The notes under the pieces are model-generated. The model was given only the letters and a program-made list of their open reading frames with translations, did no database searches and had not been told where the DNA came from. From an uncultured Macellibacteroides sp. (GTDB lineage: Bacteria > Bacteroidota > Bacteroidia > Bacteroidales > Tannerellaceae), in contig NZ_OY762974.1 in NCBI RefSeq assembly GCF_963667135.1, positions 1,674,001-1,738,000 on the forward strand: a stretch of 64,000 nt of DNA. The letters run 5' to 3'. The translations under genes and the position numbers were made by a program. This document shows, piece by piece, positions 1 through 11,307 of the stretch (positions within the stretch are counted from its first letter, which is position 1; each line of letters starts with the position of its first letter).

Positions 1-292
1 TCATCATAAGATAGAAGCATGCCCCCACAGAAATTATAAAGATTAGGTAAGGAACAAACCGTTCCTTACGGTCAGTCAACTCCAGGTCGCCTGCAGCTCC
101 GCTTTTCACAAACAACAAGATAAAGAATCCAGGCATAATGGCTGTGCTAAGAAACGCCCCTCCGGCAATTATCAGCTTCATGGAAAAAGGATAGATGGCC
201 AGATACGTAAATGTAAGTGCCAGTATCATTCCATACGTTATCATTAATAACGGATGAAAAATGATGGACGTTATGTTAGCAAATAGTTTCAT
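1..292 (-). CDS. Multi-pass membrane protein, partial (C-terminus outside window)
   Basis: An open frame runs from an ATG at 292 leftwards to the window edge, giving about 97 residues without a stop. It starts MKLFANITSIIFHPLLM and shows three hydrophobic stretches (about residues 9-34, 38-61 and 80-97) separated by a charged segment with DLELTDRKERFVPY. I do not recognise the family with certainty. The layout resembles membrane proteins of the PAP2-like type, but no phosphatase motif is visible in this part. The start lies 10 bases after the rpoN stop, so it is probably co-transcribed with rpoN. Confidence 0.7.
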   Translation of the reverse strand, partial: MKLFANITSIIFHPLLMITYGMILALTFTYLAIYPFSMKLIIAGGAFLSTAIMPGFFILLFVKSGAAGDLELTDRKERFVPYLIFIISVGACFYLMM

Positions 293-302
293 CTCAATCG
301 GT

Positions 303-1772
303 TTATATTTCTTTTCGAAGGCGTGCCACCGGCATACCCAGTTGTTCCCTGTATTTGGCAACGGTACGCCGGGCTATCAAATACCCTTTCTCCGTCAATA
401 TTTTAGTAAGCTCCTCATCGGTGAGCGGTTTTCGTTTATCTTCGCCTTCAATACACTCCTTAAGAATCTTTTTTACCTCCCGGGTAGATATTTCCTCTCC
501 CGTGTCGGTTTGTGTTGATTCGGAGAAGAAATACTTAAGAGGATAAATCCCAAAATTGGTTTGTACATACTTGCTGTTGCTAACCCTTGATATTGTAGAA
601 ATATCGAATCCGCACCTTTCTGCCACATCTTTCAGAATCATCGGACGCAATGTACTTTCGTCGCCGGTAAAGAAAAATTCAGACTGAAGCATGATTATCG
701 TTTCCATTGTACGGGAAAGAGTTTCATGTCGTTGCCTTATTGCATCAATGAACCATTGTGCGGCATCCAGTTTTTGTTTTACGAACTGAACAGCATCCCG
801 CATATCCGAAGTTTGATTCGCCTTGTTTCCTGCATAATCCTGAAACATGGCCGCATAATCCTTGTTGATACGCATTTCCGGAACGCCTTTATTGTTCATA
901 GACAAAATCAGCTCTCCATTGGATGTCTCCACCAGAAAATCAGGAATTACCTGACTCAATACCGTCTCCATGGAATCTCCCCAGGCAGCTCCCGGTTTGG
1001 GATTAAGAGACGTAATTTCATGAATAGCCCTTTTCAGTGAAGCTTCATCTACTTGAAGCCCTTTTAAAATTTTATCGTAATGCTTTCGCGAAAACTCATC
1101 AAAGAAATCAGTAAGAATGCGAATAGCAAGCAAGCAGTCCGGATTCTTTTCCCCTTTTTCAAGCTGAATCAACAAGCACTCCTGCAAATCCCGTGCGGCA
1201 ACGCCAATGGGTTCAAAATCCTGAATAACCAGCAATACTTCTTTTACCAGCTCCTCTGTAACCTCATATCCGGACTGAAAGATAATGTCGTCAGCGATGG
1301 CTTCCGGATCACGACGAAGATATCCATCGTCATCAAGATTTCCAATAATGTATTCGGCTACTTTCATCTCTTTTTCCGGCAACTCCCGTAGCCCTAACTG
1401 CTGCAGCAGGAACTCGTTGAGCGACTGGCTACCTGAAAAAGGAATATCCTCTTTTTGTTCGGCCTTTCCTCTTATTTCCTGTAACTTATAGTCCGGAATA
1501 TCTTCCTCGTTGAGGTAATCACCTAAAGCAAGGTCAGTTTCAGATTCGGACGATCCTCCCTCGTCGGTCACATCAGCATCGTCCGCCTTCTCAAAGTCGT
1601 CCGACACATCTCGCCCTTCCTCCAAGGCCGGATTCTCTTCCAGTTCGTGCTTTATACGTTCTTCCAGCTCAATAGCCGGAAGTTCTAAAAGCCTGATTAG
1701 CTGAATCTGCTGAGGCGAAAGCTTTTGTTGTAACTTTTGCTGTAACTGTTGTTTCAACATACCTGTACTCAC
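303..1772 (-). CDS. rpoN: RNA polymerase sigma-54 factor
   Basis: Alternative sigma factor that recognises -24/-12 promoters and needs an AAA+ activator to melt DNA. The 489-residue protein has the three expected parts. The glutamine/leucine-rich activator-interacting region I is at residues 1-50 (MLKQQLQQKLQQKLSPQQIQ). An acidic linker follows at about 50-100, then the core-binding and DNA-binding regions. The diagnostic RpoN box, ARRTVAKYRE, lies near the C-terminus and is intact. Length is normal for Bacteroidetes RpoN. A CAAATATA at 1791-1798 (TATATTTG on the coding strand) could be its own -7 element, about 19 bases upstream of the start. The gene follows the S41 protease gene by 80 bases. 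Identification is secure. Confidence 0.97.
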   Translation of the reverse strand: MSTGMLKQQLQQKLQQKLSPQQIQLIRLLELPAIELEERIKHELEENPALEEGRDVSDDFEKADDADVTDEGGSSESETDLALGDYLNEEDIPDYKLQEIRGKAEQKEDIPFSGSQSLNEFLLQQLGLRELPEKEMKVAEYIIGNLDDDGYLRRDPEAIADDIIFQSGYEVTEELVKEVLLVIQDFEPIGVAARDLQECLLIQLEKGEKNPDCLLAIRILTDFFDEFSRKHYDKILKGLQVDEASLKRAIHEITSLNPKPGAAWGDSMETVLSQVIPDFLVETSNGELILSMNNKGVPEMRINKDYAAMFQDYAGNKANQTSDMRDAVQFVKQKLDAAQWFIDAIRQRHETLSRTMETIIMLQSEFFFTGDESTLRPMILKDVAERCGFDISTISRVSNSKYVQTNFGIYPLKYFFSESTQTDTGEEISTREVKKILKECIEGEDKRKPLTDEELTKILTEKGYLIARRTVAKYREQLGMPVARLRKEI

Positions 1773-1790
1773 TCTGTATTAATGCATACG

Positions 1791-1798
1791 CAAATATA
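1791..1798 (-). promoter_or_regulatory. Candidate -7 element for rpoN
   Basis: On the minus strand this reads TATATTTG, matching the Bacteroidetes TAnnTTTG consensus, just upstream of the rpoN start at 1772. No clear -33 TTTG is visible, so support is partial. Confidence 0.4.
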
Positions 1799-1852
1799 AG
1801 TCCTTTAACGGTAAACCTGAGAGAATAAACCATAATAGTTCTAAAAGAACCG

Positions 1853-3448
1853 TTACTTTATGATTCCCAATTCTCTTTCGTAAGCCGTTTTATCGTTGAT
1901 AAGTTTCAGTGCCTGCTGATAAATGTCGTTATCATCGTTGATAACCTGGAAATACTCATTCATATCAAACAAATCACGGGCTATCAATGCCTTAATCTGT
2001 AGGGCTATCAACGCTTTTGAACGTAGAAACTGTTCTTCATTGTATTCCACTTTTTCGCTGTTGGCCAGCGAAACCAGGTCATTCATCACAACATCTGATA
2101 CCTGAAATTTTTCTTTGTAAGAAGCAATCGAGCTGTAAGTTTTGCCTAACTCTTTCCGGTTTTGGTCAACATAATTCATTGCCATCCTGTTTACCAGTCC
2201 GGAAGCTACAAGATTTCTGTGATAATCGGTATAGCGTGTGGTATCTACCGGAACAAAAACATCGGGCATGATACCGCCTCCACCATAAACATCGCGTTTC
2301 GTTTCCAGTGTACTGTATTTCATGGAATCAGGAAAATGTATACTGTCCGCGTTGGTCAGTTCTCCCCGGTTGTATCTTTCTATAAGATCGCGGTTATATT
2401 GTTCTTTTTCTCCCGCTTCGTAAGGCTTTTGAATACAGCGGCCCGTAGGAGTGTAATAGCGTGAAACCGTCAGACGTATCATGGAACCATCAGGCAGAGG
2501 AATCGGTTTTTGTACCAGTCCCTTTCCAAACGTACGACGCCCCACAATCACTCCTCTGTCCCAATCCTGAACAGCACCGGATACAATCTCGCTGGCCGAA
2601 GCCGAAGCCTCATCTACCAGAACAACAAGACGTCCTGATTCAAATAAACCTTTCTTACTGGAACGGGCATCTTCCCGTTTTTGTTTGGATCCTTCTGTAT
2701 AGACAATCAACTTGTCGTCCGACAGAAATTCATCTGCAAGATCTATAGCGATATTCAGGTATCCCCCGCCGTTGGACTGTAGATCCAGGATCAGCTGTTT
2801 CATCCCTTTTTTCTGTAACTTTTGTACTGCATCCCTAAATTCATCGGCAGTAGAAGCTGCAAAACGATTAAGTTTGATATAGCCAGTCTGCTTGTCTGCC
2901 ATGTATGCGGCGTCCATGCTATATACCGGAATCTTTCCACGAATAATCTTGAATTCGATTAGGGAAGGATCGTTATCACGCAATACCTTTACGCGAACCA
3001 AGGTTCCTTTTGGACCCCGTAAGCGCTTCATGATATCGGTTGTTTTCATCTTGACACCTGCAATCAGCGAATCGTTAACAGAGATAATCCGATCACCCGC
3101 CATCAGACCCACCTTCTCAGACGGTCCGCCTGGAATCACCTGAATGACATACAACGTATCAGTGAGCAGATTAAACTGGATACCTATTCCTTCGAAATTA
3201 CCCTGAAGAGGTTCGGTCATTTCTTTTGTTTCATCCTTATCCATGTAGGTAGAGTGGGGATCCAGTTTTTCAAGCATGCCGCGAATGGCATCTTCCGCCA
3301 GTTTCTCCTCGTTTACGGTATCTACATATAGATTCGAAACAGCATACAAAGCCATAGATAATTTACGGGCATCCTGATTAATATTCTGTGCGGTAGCAGA
3401 TGCAAAGCCGAAGGCCGCCATGAAAAGGTACAATACGAGTTGTTTCAT
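1853..3448 (-). CDS. S41 family C-terminal processing peptidase
   Basis: Periplasmic serine protease of the Tsp/CtpA family, which trims or degrades proteins from their C-termini. The 531-residue protein begins with a signal peptide (LYLFMAAFGFASATAQ). A PDZ domain follows at about 85-170 (GIGIQF, GGPSEKVGLMAGDRI), then the S41 catalytic domain. The Ser/Lys dyad is visible: Ser284 in SASASE and Lys309 in GRRTFGKG, separated by the 25 residues usual in this family. The C-terminal roughly 150 residues are extra and helical-looking. It lies 62 bases downstream of coaD on the same strand and is probably in the same operon. Confidence 0.93.
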   Translation of the reverse strand: MKQLVLYLFMAAFGFASATAQNINQDARKLSMALYAVSNLYVDTVNEEKLAEDAIRGMLEKLDPHSTYMDKDETKEMTEPLQGNFEGIGIQFNLLTDTLYVIQVIPGGPSEKVGLMAGDRIISVNDSLIAGVKMKTTDIMKRLRGPKGTLVRVKVLRDNDPSLIEFKIIRGKIPVYSMDAAYMADKQTGYIKLNRFAASTADEFRDAVQKLQKKGMKQLILDLQSNGGGYLNIAIDLADEFLSDDKLIVYTEGSKQKREDARSSKKGLFESGRLVVLVDEASASASEIVSGAVQDWDRGVIVGRRTFGKGLVQKPIPLPDGSMIRLTVSRYYTPTGRCIQKPYEAGEKEQYNRDLIERYNRGELTNADSIHFPDSMKYSTLETKRDVYGGGGIMPDVFVPVDTTRYTDYHRNLVASGLVNRMAMNYVDQNRKELGKTYSSIASYKEKFQVSDVVMNDLVSLANSEKVEYNEEQFLRSKALIALQIKALIARDLFDMNEYFQVINDDNDIYQQALKLINDKTAYERELGIIK

Positions 3449-3510
3449 TGTTTTGATTTTATGTCAACATTACTATTAAGGGTCTATCTCCTTACCTTTG
3501 GAGGAAGTCC

Positions 3511-3969
3511 TTAAAACAATTCAGTCTCTTTTGGAACAAAGAGCGAAATATCCTTTCCGTAACGCAGCAATTCGCGAACGATACTTGAACTGATATGGGT
3601 ATGTTCCGGTTCAGTAAATAATATAAATGTTTCAATGCCGGAAAGCTTACGATTTACGTCGGCAATACTTTTTTCGTATTCGAAATCGTTCACGGTACGA
3701 ATTCCACGAAGGATAAATTCCGCCCCCATCTCTTTGGCAAAGTCGACCGTGAGAGAGTTGTATTGCTGAACCGTAACCCTTGGTTCATTCTTGTATAAAC
3801 ACCTGATAGCCTCAATACGTCTTTCCAAAGAGAAGTAAGTAAGCTTCTTATCGTTGATCCCGATAGAAATCACAATCTCGTCTACCAAAGTTAGCCCGCG
3901 GGTAACCAACGACTGATGTCCGATGGTAAAAGGATCGAACGTGCCTGGAAAAAGTGCTATACGTTTCAT
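3511..3969 (-). CDS. coaD: Pantetheine-phosphate adenylyltransferase
   Basis: Penultimate step of coenzyme A synthesis: 4'-phosphopantetheine plus ATP gives dephospho-CoA. At 152 residues it has the normal length. The nucleotidyltransferase signature [10 protein letters not shown] (with its T/HxGH element) is at residues 9-18, and the second conserved motif ISSSIVREL near 125-135 corresponds to the ISSTxIR-type loop. The start overlaps the end of the topoisomerase gene by four bases (3966-3969), implying translational coupling. Cytoplasmic. Identification is secure. Confidence 0.96.
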   Translation of the reverse strand: MKRIALFPGTFDPFTIGHQSLVTRGLTLVDEIVISIGINDKKLTYFSLERRIEAIRCLYKNEPRVTVQQYNSLTVDFAKEMGAEFILRGIRTVNDFEYEKSIADVNRKLSGIETFILFTEPEHTHISSSIVRELLRYGKDISLFVPKETELF

Positions 3970-5828
3970 ACAATATCTTCTTCAACAACCAGGTTATCAA
4001 TAATAAAGTTCTGGCGTTCCATCGTGTTTTTTCCCATATAAAACTCCAACATGTCCTTTACAAGGTCTTCTTTTTTCATTGTTACCGGATCCAGACGAAT
4101 GTCTTTGCCGATAAAATGTTTGAACTCATCCGGAGAGATTTCTCCCAATCCTTTAAATCGGGTAATTTCCGGATTTTTCCCCACAGCAGCCATAGCAGCC
4201 AACCGTTCCTCTTCACTATAGCAGTAGAAAGTCTTCTGCTTATTACGTACGCGAAATAAAGGTGTCTGCAGGATATACACATGATTCCGTTTGATCAGAT
4301 CAGGGAAAAACTGCAGGAAGAACGTAATAAGCAACAAACGGATATGCATTCCGTCCACATCGGCATCGGTAGCAATAATCACCTTGTTGTATCTTAACCC
4401 GTCCAGTCCGTCTTCAATGTTCAGCGCAGCCTGCAACAGATTGAATTCTTCGTTTTCGTACACAATCTTTTTAGTAAGCCCGAAACTGTTCAGCGGCTTA
4501 CCTCTCAGACTAAATACCGCCTGAAGGTTCGGGTCACGACTTTTTGTTATAGATCCACTTGCCGAATCACCCTCAGTAATAAATAGGCACGATTCCTCGG
4601 TTAAATCCCCTTTCGGATCGCTTAGATGGACACGGCAGTCGCGAAGCTTTTTGTTGTGCAGGTTTGCTTTCTTGGCGCGTTCGCGGGCCAGCTTGGTTAC
4701 TCCGGCAATTGCTTTTCGTTCCTTCTCGCTGTCCATTATCTTATGAAGCAGTGTATCCGCTGTTTCCGGATCCTTGTGCAGGTAATTATCCAGTTCCTTC
4801 TTAAGGAAATCTCCAATAAATTTAGCAACAGTAGGTCCGCCAGGTCCTATATCTCTTGAGCCTAATTTCGTTTTCGTCTGACTTTCAAATACAGGCTCTT
4901 CGACTTTTATACTAATGGCTGCCACAATTCCTGCACGGATATCCGAATACTCAAAGTTTTTTGTGTAAAACTCCTTAATAACCCGGCTTACTGCTTCGCG
5001 AAAAGTGGAAAGATGGGTCCCTCCCTGGGTAGTATGCTGACCGTTTACAAACGAGTAATATTCTTCTCCGTACTGATTACTGTGTGTAATTACCACCTCA
5101 ATATCTTCTCCCTGCAAATGAATAATTGGGTAGAGTGGTTCAGTGGTCATGTTTTCGTTCAGCAAATCCACCAACCCATTTTTGGAATGAAACTTCTTGC
5201 CGTTAAAAACAATTGTAAGTCCGGAATTCAGAAAAACATAGTTTTTCAGTAAAGACTCTATGAACTCACTTTTATATTCGTAATCCTTGAAAATTTCCTT
5301 ATCGGGTACAAAATAAACCATTGTACCGTTGGCTTCGCTGGTAGGCACAATGTCAGACTCTTCTGTTATCACGGCCTTGCTAAACTTCACCCGTTTACAT
5401 TCTCCGTCGCGGTGACTGGTTATCAGGAAGTAACTGCTCAGCGCATTTACCGCTTTGATACCTACGCCATTTAACCCTACAGATTTTTTAAAGGCTTTAC
5501 TGTCGTACTTGGCGCCTGTGTTCATCTTGCTCGATACGTCGATCACCTTTCCCAGAGGCACTCCGCGTCCATAATCTCGTACTGTAACGGAACCCTCTTC
5601 TACAGTAACCTCGATGGATTTACCGTATCCCATCATATATTCGTCGATAGAGTTATCCAGTACCTCCTTCAATAATACATAAATACCATCATCTGCATAA
5701 CTACCATCTCCCAGTTTACCAATATACATCCCGGGCCGGCGGCGGATATGTTCCATCCAGTCCAGCGTACGGATATCATCCTCATTGTACGCAGTAAGAT
5801 GTTGTATTGTTGAATTCAGTTCATTCAT
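3966..5828 (-). CDS. parE: DNA topoisomerase IV subunit B (ParE/GyrB family)
   Basis: ATPase subunit of a type IIA topoisomerase, which decatenates and relaxes DNA together with a ParC-type subunit not found in this window. In the 620-residue protein the GHKL ATPase domain comes first (RRRPGMYIG near residue 30, the DNSIDE motif near 58, [14 protein letters not shown] near 118). The transducer domain follows, and then the TOPRIM domain with the EGDSASG motif and the metal-binding [10 protein letters not shown]. The C-terminus ends soon after TOPRIM, as in short ParE/GyrB forms. ParE is preferred over GyrB because of length and Bacteroidetes context, but sequence alone does not fully separate them. 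It overlaps coaD by four bases and follows the acetyltransferase gene by 12. Confidence 0.9.
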   Translation of the reverse strand: MNELNSTIQHLTAYNEDDIRTLDWMEHIRRRPGMYIGKLGDGSYADDGIYVLLKEVLDNSIDEYMMGYGKSIEVTVEEGSVTVRDYGRGVPLGKVIDVSSKMNTGAKYDSKAFKKSVGLNGVGIKAVNALSSYFLITSHRDGECKRVKFSKAVITEESDIVPTSEANGTMVYFVPDKEIFKDYEYKSEFIESLLKNYVFLNSGLTIVFNGKKFHSKNGLVDLLNENMTTEPLYPIIHLQGEDIEVVITHSNQYGEEYYSFVNGQHTTQGGTHLSTFREAVSRVIKEFYTKNFEYSDIRAGIVAAISIKVEEPVFESQTKTKLGSRDIGPGGPTVAKFIGDFLKKELDNYLHKDPETADTLLHKIMDSEKERKAIAGVTKLARERAKKANLHNKKLRDCRVHLSDPKGDLTEESCLFITEGDSASGSITKSRDPNLQAVFSLRGKPLNSFGLTKKIVYENEEFNLLQAALNIEDGLDGLRYNKVIIATDADVDGMHIRLLLITFFLQFFPDLIKRNHVYILQTPLFRVRNKQKTFYCYSEEERLAAMAAVGKNPEITRFKGLGEISPDEFKHFIGKDIRLDPVTMKKEDLVKDMLEFYMGKNTMERQNFIIDNLVVEEDIV

Positions 5829-5840
5829 AGTCTGTCTCCG

Positions 5841-6971
5841 TTATTTTAGCTCTTTTATAAATGCACGTCTTGTTTTGTGATGTTCGCGCTTAAAGTAATC
5901 CCACTGAGCTTGTACCGCATTGTTGCTTTCAAGTTCAGGATTGCTCTCTCCGTACTCTACCCCTAAATTTCTGTAAATAGGGATAAGATCGTTTAGAATA
6001 AGAGCGTTTACCCCTTTGTTCTGGTATTCAGGAAGTACACCAATCAGGTATAAATCTACTACCTTTGGTTTCTTCTTAAGAGCTTTTAGCAAATGAATAA
6101 ATCCAAACGGGAACAAGCTTCCTTTTGCCTTTTTCATAGCTTCCGACATGCTTGGAAGCGTTATGCCAAAACCTACTACGGCATTATCTGCTTCGCGAAG
6201 AATAAGCGTTACAAGATCCAGCCGAAGCATGGGGATATACATTTTCACGTAATAATCGATCTGCCGCTGAGTAAGGGGAACAAATCCATATAAAGGAGCG
6301 TACGCTTTATTAAGTGTTTCGAAAATCTGCTGTACGTACTGCATCAAATCTTTGGTTCTGGTGAATTTAAGCACTTTTAAACCAAACTTTGTTTTCACAA
6401 TCTCAGAAATACGTTCGTGCTTTTCCGGATTTTTTTCCGGAATATAAATTTTGAACTCGTGCCAGTCCTGATCTTTCGCATACCCTAAACGTTCCAAATG
6501 GGTGGGGTAATAGGGGAAGTTGTAAATGGTAGCAATCGTAGCCAGCTGGTCAAATCCTTCAATCAACATCCCTTCCTGATCCATGTCTGTAAAGCCCATA
6601 GGACCATGCAATGCATTCATCCCTTTGCTTTTTGCCCAGTTTTCTACCGCAGCAAACAAAGCATCAGCTACTTCAGCATCATCGATAAAATCCACAAACC
6701 CGAAACGTGCATGCTTCTGATTCCAGATTTCATTGCTTTTGTTATTTATAATACCGGCAATACGACCCACAATCTTGCCATCTCTCATAGCAAGATAGTA
6801 CACCGTTTCGCAAAAGTCGAAAGCCGGATTTTTATCCCGGCTTAAAGTACCCATTTCTTCCTCTATCAACCCGGGTACATGGAAAGGGCTATCCTTATAT
6901 AACTCAATATTGAACTTAATAAACTTTTTAAGTTCTTTCTTACCGATAACTTCTTTTATTTCTACGCTCAT
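5841..6971 (-). CDS. GNAT-like N-acetyltransferase family protein
   Basis: Protein of 376 residues starting MSVEIKEVIGKKELKKF. A longer reading frame starting at 7052 is rejected because it runs through the candidate promoter at 6994-7001 and adds a poorly conserved extension. The C-terminal half has GNAT-like features (VDLYLIGVLPEYQNKGVNALI, the acyl-CoA-binding turn, and YGESNPELESN). The N-terminal half contains HGPMGFTDMDQEGMLIEG, typical of a conserved Bacteroidetes family of unknown substrate. It is the first gene of the minus-strand run leading to the topoisomerase and coaD. The substrate is unknown. Confidence 0.82.
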   Translation of the reverse strand: MSVEIKEVIGKKELKKFIKFNIELYKDSPFHVPGLIEEEMGTLSRDKNPAFDFCETVYYLAMRDGKIVGRIAGIINNKSNEIWNQKHARFGFVDFIDDAEVADALFAAVENWAKSKGMNALHGPMGFTDMDQEGMLIEGFDQLATIATIYNFPYYPTHLERLGYAKDQDWHEFKIYIPEKNPEKHERISEIVKTKFGLKVLKFTRTKDLMQYVQQIFETLNKAYAPLYGFVPLTQRQIDYYVKMYIPMLRLDLVTLILREADNAVVGFGITLPSMSEAMKKAKGSLFPFGFIHLLKALKKKPKVVDLYLIGVLPEYQNKGVNALILNDLIPIYRNLGVEYGESNPELESNNAVQAQWDYFKREHHKTRRAFIKELK

Positions 6972-6993
6972 CCGTTCGTACGTGTTTGACTGG

Positions 6994-7001
6994 CAAATGT
7001 A
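6994..7001 (-). promoter_or_regulatory. Candidate -7 element of the minus-strand housekeeping operon
   Basis: The minus strand reads TACATTTG here, a full match to TAnnTTTG, about 22 bases upstream of the acetyltransferase start. No good -33 box was seen. Confidence 0.45.
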
Positions 7002-7122
7002 AACAATTATTTTAAAAGCAAGTAAAAGAGAAGGTAAGAAAAGCGAGTACACATATTCTCATGTAAAAAAAAACGTACATACTTTTCTATTTTATAACAC
7101 TTTCTGAAATAATAATAATTAC

Positions 7123-7130
7123 TATCTTTG
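7123..7130 (+). promoter_or_regulatory. Candidate -7 element for the GH2 gene
   Basis: TATCTTTG matches the Bacteroidetes TAnnTTTG consensus about 57 bases before the beta-galactosidase start. It is divergent from the promoter at 6994-7001. Confidence 0.45.
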
Positions 7131-7186
7131 TCAGTAAATAATTTAAACGTCAATAACTGGTTTCCTGTAATTAAAACACAAAAAAC

Positions 7187-10100
7187 ATGCGTAAAATCAC
7201 AATTGGTTTTATCCTGTGTAGCTTTGCTTTGCAAAGTTTCGCGGTACAACCATCATTAGAGGGATTTAATTATGCTTCAGTAACTGCCCCTGTTGGCAGC
7301 GAATGGCAATCTCCCGAAAACTTAGCGTTAAACAAAGAACAGCCACGCGCCTATTTCTTTTCTTTTCAGGATGTGGAAAGTGCCCGTAAGGTATTGCCCG
7401 AAAACAGTAGATACTGGCAAACACTTAACGGGGACTGGAAGTTTAACTGGGCGCCCGATCCCGATTCGCGTCCAAAAGATTTTTATCTGCCGGAGTATAA
7501 TGACTCGGCTTGGGATAATATTAAGGTGCCTTCAAGTTGGAATATTTACGGTATCCAAAAAGACGGAAGCCTGAAGTATGGTGTACCCATTTATGTAAAC
7601 CAGCCAGTCATCTTCAAGCACAGTGTAAAAGTGGACGACTGGCGCGGTGGAGTTATGCGTACCCCACCTGCAAACTGGACAACTTTCAAGCATCGTAACG
7701 AAGTCGGTTCGTTCCGTCGTGACTTTGAAATTCCTCAAAACTGGGATGGCAGGGAAGTATTTATCAGCTTCGACGGCGTTGATTCTTTTTTCTATCTATG
7801 GATAAACGGACAATATGTAGGTTTCTCAAAGAATTCACGCAATACAGCCAACTTCAATATTACGAAATACCTCCGTAAGGGAAAAAACATAGTAGCTGCC
7901 GAAGTCTACCGTAGTTCGGATGGCTCCTTCCTGGAAGCTCAGGATATGTTCCGTCTGCCGGGTATCTTCCGGACGGTAGCCATCTATTCAACCCCCAAGG
8001 TACATGTGCGCGACCTCAACGTAATTCCTGATTTGGATGATACCTATACCAACGGGTCGCTTACTATCAGCGCTGATATCCGTAACCTAAGCAATAAAAA
8101 AGCAAAGGGCTACAAATTAGTCTATTCGCTGTATGCAAACAAACTATATGCAGACGATAACAAGGTGGTTGCGAATACAACTGCTACGGCAACAATCCCG
8201 CTAGTCGGGGTCAATCAGTTGCTTGATGCCAGGAAAGTAGTGATGAATGTGCAGAACCCTAATAAGTGGTCGGCCGAATATCCCTACCGTTACACATTGG
8301 TTGCCGAACTGAAAGACGCAAAGAATAAAACCGTTGAAACCGTTTCTACCATCGTTGGATTCAGGGAAGTGGAGATTAAAGATACACCAGCATCCGAAGA
8401 TGAGTTCGGCTTAGCAGGTCGCTATTATTATGTGAACGGAAAAACTGTAAAATTAAAAGGAGTAAACCGACACGAAACAAACCCGGGTGTTGGTCATGCC
8501 ATTACCCGCAAGATGATGGAAGACGAAGTCATGTTGATGAAATGTGCCAATATCAACCATGTACGTAATTCCCACTATCCTGATGATCCCTATTGGTACT
8601 TCCTGTGCAATAAATATGGAATTTACCTTGAAGACGAGGCCAATATAGAGTCGCATCAATATTACTATGGAGAAGCATCCCTGTCTCATCCGGTTGAATG
8701 GAAGAAGGCACATGTAGCCCGGGTAATGGAGATGGTGCACAGCAATATCAATAATCCTTCCATCGTAATCTGGTCGTTGGGTAACGAAGCCGGACCCGGA
8801 AAGAACTTTATTGCCGCTTACGACGCACTAAAGAAAGTGGATCTATCCCGCCCCGTTCAGTACGAACGAAACAATGATATTGTGGATATGGGCTCTAATC
8901 AGTATCCTTCTATCGGCTGGATGCGTGGAGCGGTGAAGGGAACATATGATATCAAATATCCATTCCACGTTTCGGAATATGCTCACTCCATGGGTAATGC
9001 ATGCGGTAATCTGATTGATTACTGGGAAGCCATCGAATCGACCAATTTCTTTGTGGCGGAGCTATATGGGACTGGGTTGATCAATCCATGTATAACTACG
9101 ACAAACAAACAGGCGAACGATACCTGGCTTACGGCGGCGACTTTGGGGATACTCCCAATGACGGGCAGTTTGTAATGAATGGGATTGTCTTTGGCGATCT
9201 GGAACCGAAACCACAATACTATGAAGTAAAAAAAGTATATCAGCACATAGGCATCACTGCGAAAGATATCTGTAAAGGCGAATTTGAAATTTTCAATAAA
9301 TATTATTTCAAGGATCTTTCTGATTATGATGTAAGATGGTCGCTTTACGAAAACGGAAAAGAGGTTCAGTCGGGCAACGTAACGCTTGCAAAGGTTGCAC
9401 CCCGTACCAAAACAACCCTTTTGGTGCCTTATCAGTTCGATAACCTGAAACAGTCTTCGGAATATTTTGTAAAGATTCAGTTCTTGCTAAATGAAAACAT
9501 GCCATGGGCAGATAAATCATTTGTACAAGCTGAAGAGCAAATTCAGGTAAAAGATGCAGTAAGCAGACCGAGTGTTTTCGATGTTGCAGGCAGATCGGGT
9601 TCTATCCGTTTCATTGATTCTCCATCCCCCATTAAAACAGTAAAGGGTGATCATTTCGAGGCTAAATTCGATACGTCGACAGGTGGATTATATAGCCTGA
9701 CTTACGGAAATGAGACTGTTGTCGCCGAAGGCAAAGGACCGAAGTTAGATGCCTTGCGTGCCTTTGTAAACAACGATAACTGGTTCTATTCTCAGTGGTT
9801 CGACCGCGGATTACATAACCTGGTGCACAAAGCAACCGGCATGAATGTAAATGTGAAAGACAATGGCACAGTGGTTCTTTCCTTTACTGTCGAATCGCAA
9901 GCGCCTAACGCAGCGAAGATTCTCGGAGGAACAAGTTCGGGTAAAAGTAGCATCGAAGAGTTGACTGACAAGATTTTTGGAACTGACGACTTTAAGTTTA
10001 CCACCAATCAGATTTGGACTGTTTACAAAGACGGGTCTGTAGAGCTGCAATCAAGTATTACCTCCAACCAGCCGGGATTAATCCTGCCTCGTTTGGGTTA

Positions 10101-11208
10101 TGTAATGCAGGTTCCTCAACAGTATAAGAATTTCAATTATTACGGACGCGGACCGATCGATAACTATGCCGACCGTAAAAGCGGACAGTTTATCGAGCAA
10201 CATACTAACACGGTGGAAGGCGAATTTGTAAACTTCCCCAAACCTCAGGATATGGCTAACCACGAAGATGTTCGTTGGTGTTCATTGACAAACGAAGCAG
10301 GTAACGGAGCCGTGTTTATTGCGACCGATCGTCTATCTGTATCCGCTCTTCCCTATTCGGCCAAGGACCTGATTCTGGCTTCGCATCCTTACCAATTGCC
10401 TAAAGTGGGAGACACTTACCTGCATCTAGACCTGGCTGTAACGGGTCTGGGGGGTAACAGCTGCGGACAAGGCGCTCCGTTGCCAGACGACCGGGTGAGT
10501 GCAAGTCATCATACAACAGGCTTCATAATTCGTCCGGCAGGTAAAGATTTGGCTCTTACCGCCAACGTAGCCCCGGCAGGAGATATTCCTCTTACTATCA
10601 TCCGCGATGGAGCAGGCAAAGTAACATTAACCTCTTCCAGAAAAGGTGCGGTAATCTGCTATACCGTTGATAAGAGCAAAGTAAAGGATTACAGTGAACC
10701 GATAGCTCTACGCAATGGAGGAAAAGTTACGGCGTGGTTCAAAGATATGCCTGCCAACAAAATTAGCGTATCATTCCAAAAAATTACCAGCATCCAGACT
10801 AAAGTAGTCTATGCAAGCAGTCAGGAAGCAGACGATGGAGATGCAGCGAATCTAACAGACGGGGACCCAAATACAATCTGGCACACCATGTATTCTGTAA
10901 CGGTAGCCAAACACCCCCATTGGGTGGATCTAGATTGTGGCGAAGTCAAGATGATCAAAGGATTTACCTATCTTCCCCGTCAGGGTGGAGGCAATGGTAA
11001 TATAAAAGATTACACGATCCACATAAGTATCGATGGTAAAGAGTGGGGCGAACCTATTCACAAAGCTGCATTCGAAAACAATGCCGCAGAGAAAAAGGTA
11101 ACATTTGATAAACCGGTCAAAGCCCGCTATATCCGCTTTACAGCCTTAAGCGAGCAACATGGACAAGACTATGCCACTGGTGCCGAGTTAACAATTTTGG
11201 CAGAATAA
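7187..11208 (+). pseudogene. GH2 beta-galactosidase with C-terminal F5/8 type C domain, interrupted by one frameshift
   Basis: Two overlapping frames (7187-9175 and 9088-11208) together make one enzyme of about 1340 residues. A signal peptide is followed by the GH2 sugar-binding, Ig-like and TIM-barrel domains. Acid/base Glu534 lies in LGNEAG and nucleophile Glu597 in HVSEYAH. After the break come GGAIWDWVDQSMYNYD, the beta-galactosidase small-chain domain and a discoidin-like domain (about the last 135 residues, LTDGDPNTIWHTMYS to the end). Translation leaves frame near 9050-9055. Adding one T to the T run at 9050-9052 restores FFCGGAIWDW. The break lies inside the catalytic barrel, so the product would be inactive if the lesion is real. 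Both sides are otherwise intact, which fits a recent mutation or a base-calling error. No obvious operon partner. A terminator follows at 11230. Confidence 0.9.
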
Positions 11209-11229
11209 GAAATTCTACTAATTTATATT

Positions 11230-11258
11230 GAGGGTGTCCCAAAAGGCACCCTCTTTTG
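11230..11258 (+). terminator. Rho-independent terminator after the GH2 gene
   Basis: Stem GAGGGTGtCC (11230-11239) pairs with GGcACCCTC (11245-11253), followed by a T-rich tail, 21 bases after the GH2 stop codon. Confidence 0.8.
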
Positions 11259-11307
11259 TTTGTTCTAACTTAAACAGGTATAATAGGAGGATAATCAATT
11301 TATTTTG

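Noticed and set aside
261..518. Plus-strand reading frame across the rpoN 3' end
   Set aside because: It lies opposite rpoN and the membrane protein gene, both supported by motifs; no protein-like features of its own.
7007..7249. Minus-strand reading frame in the divergent promoter region
   Set aside because: It overlaps the start of the GH2 gene and the candidate promoters, and its AT-driven sequence has no recognisable features.
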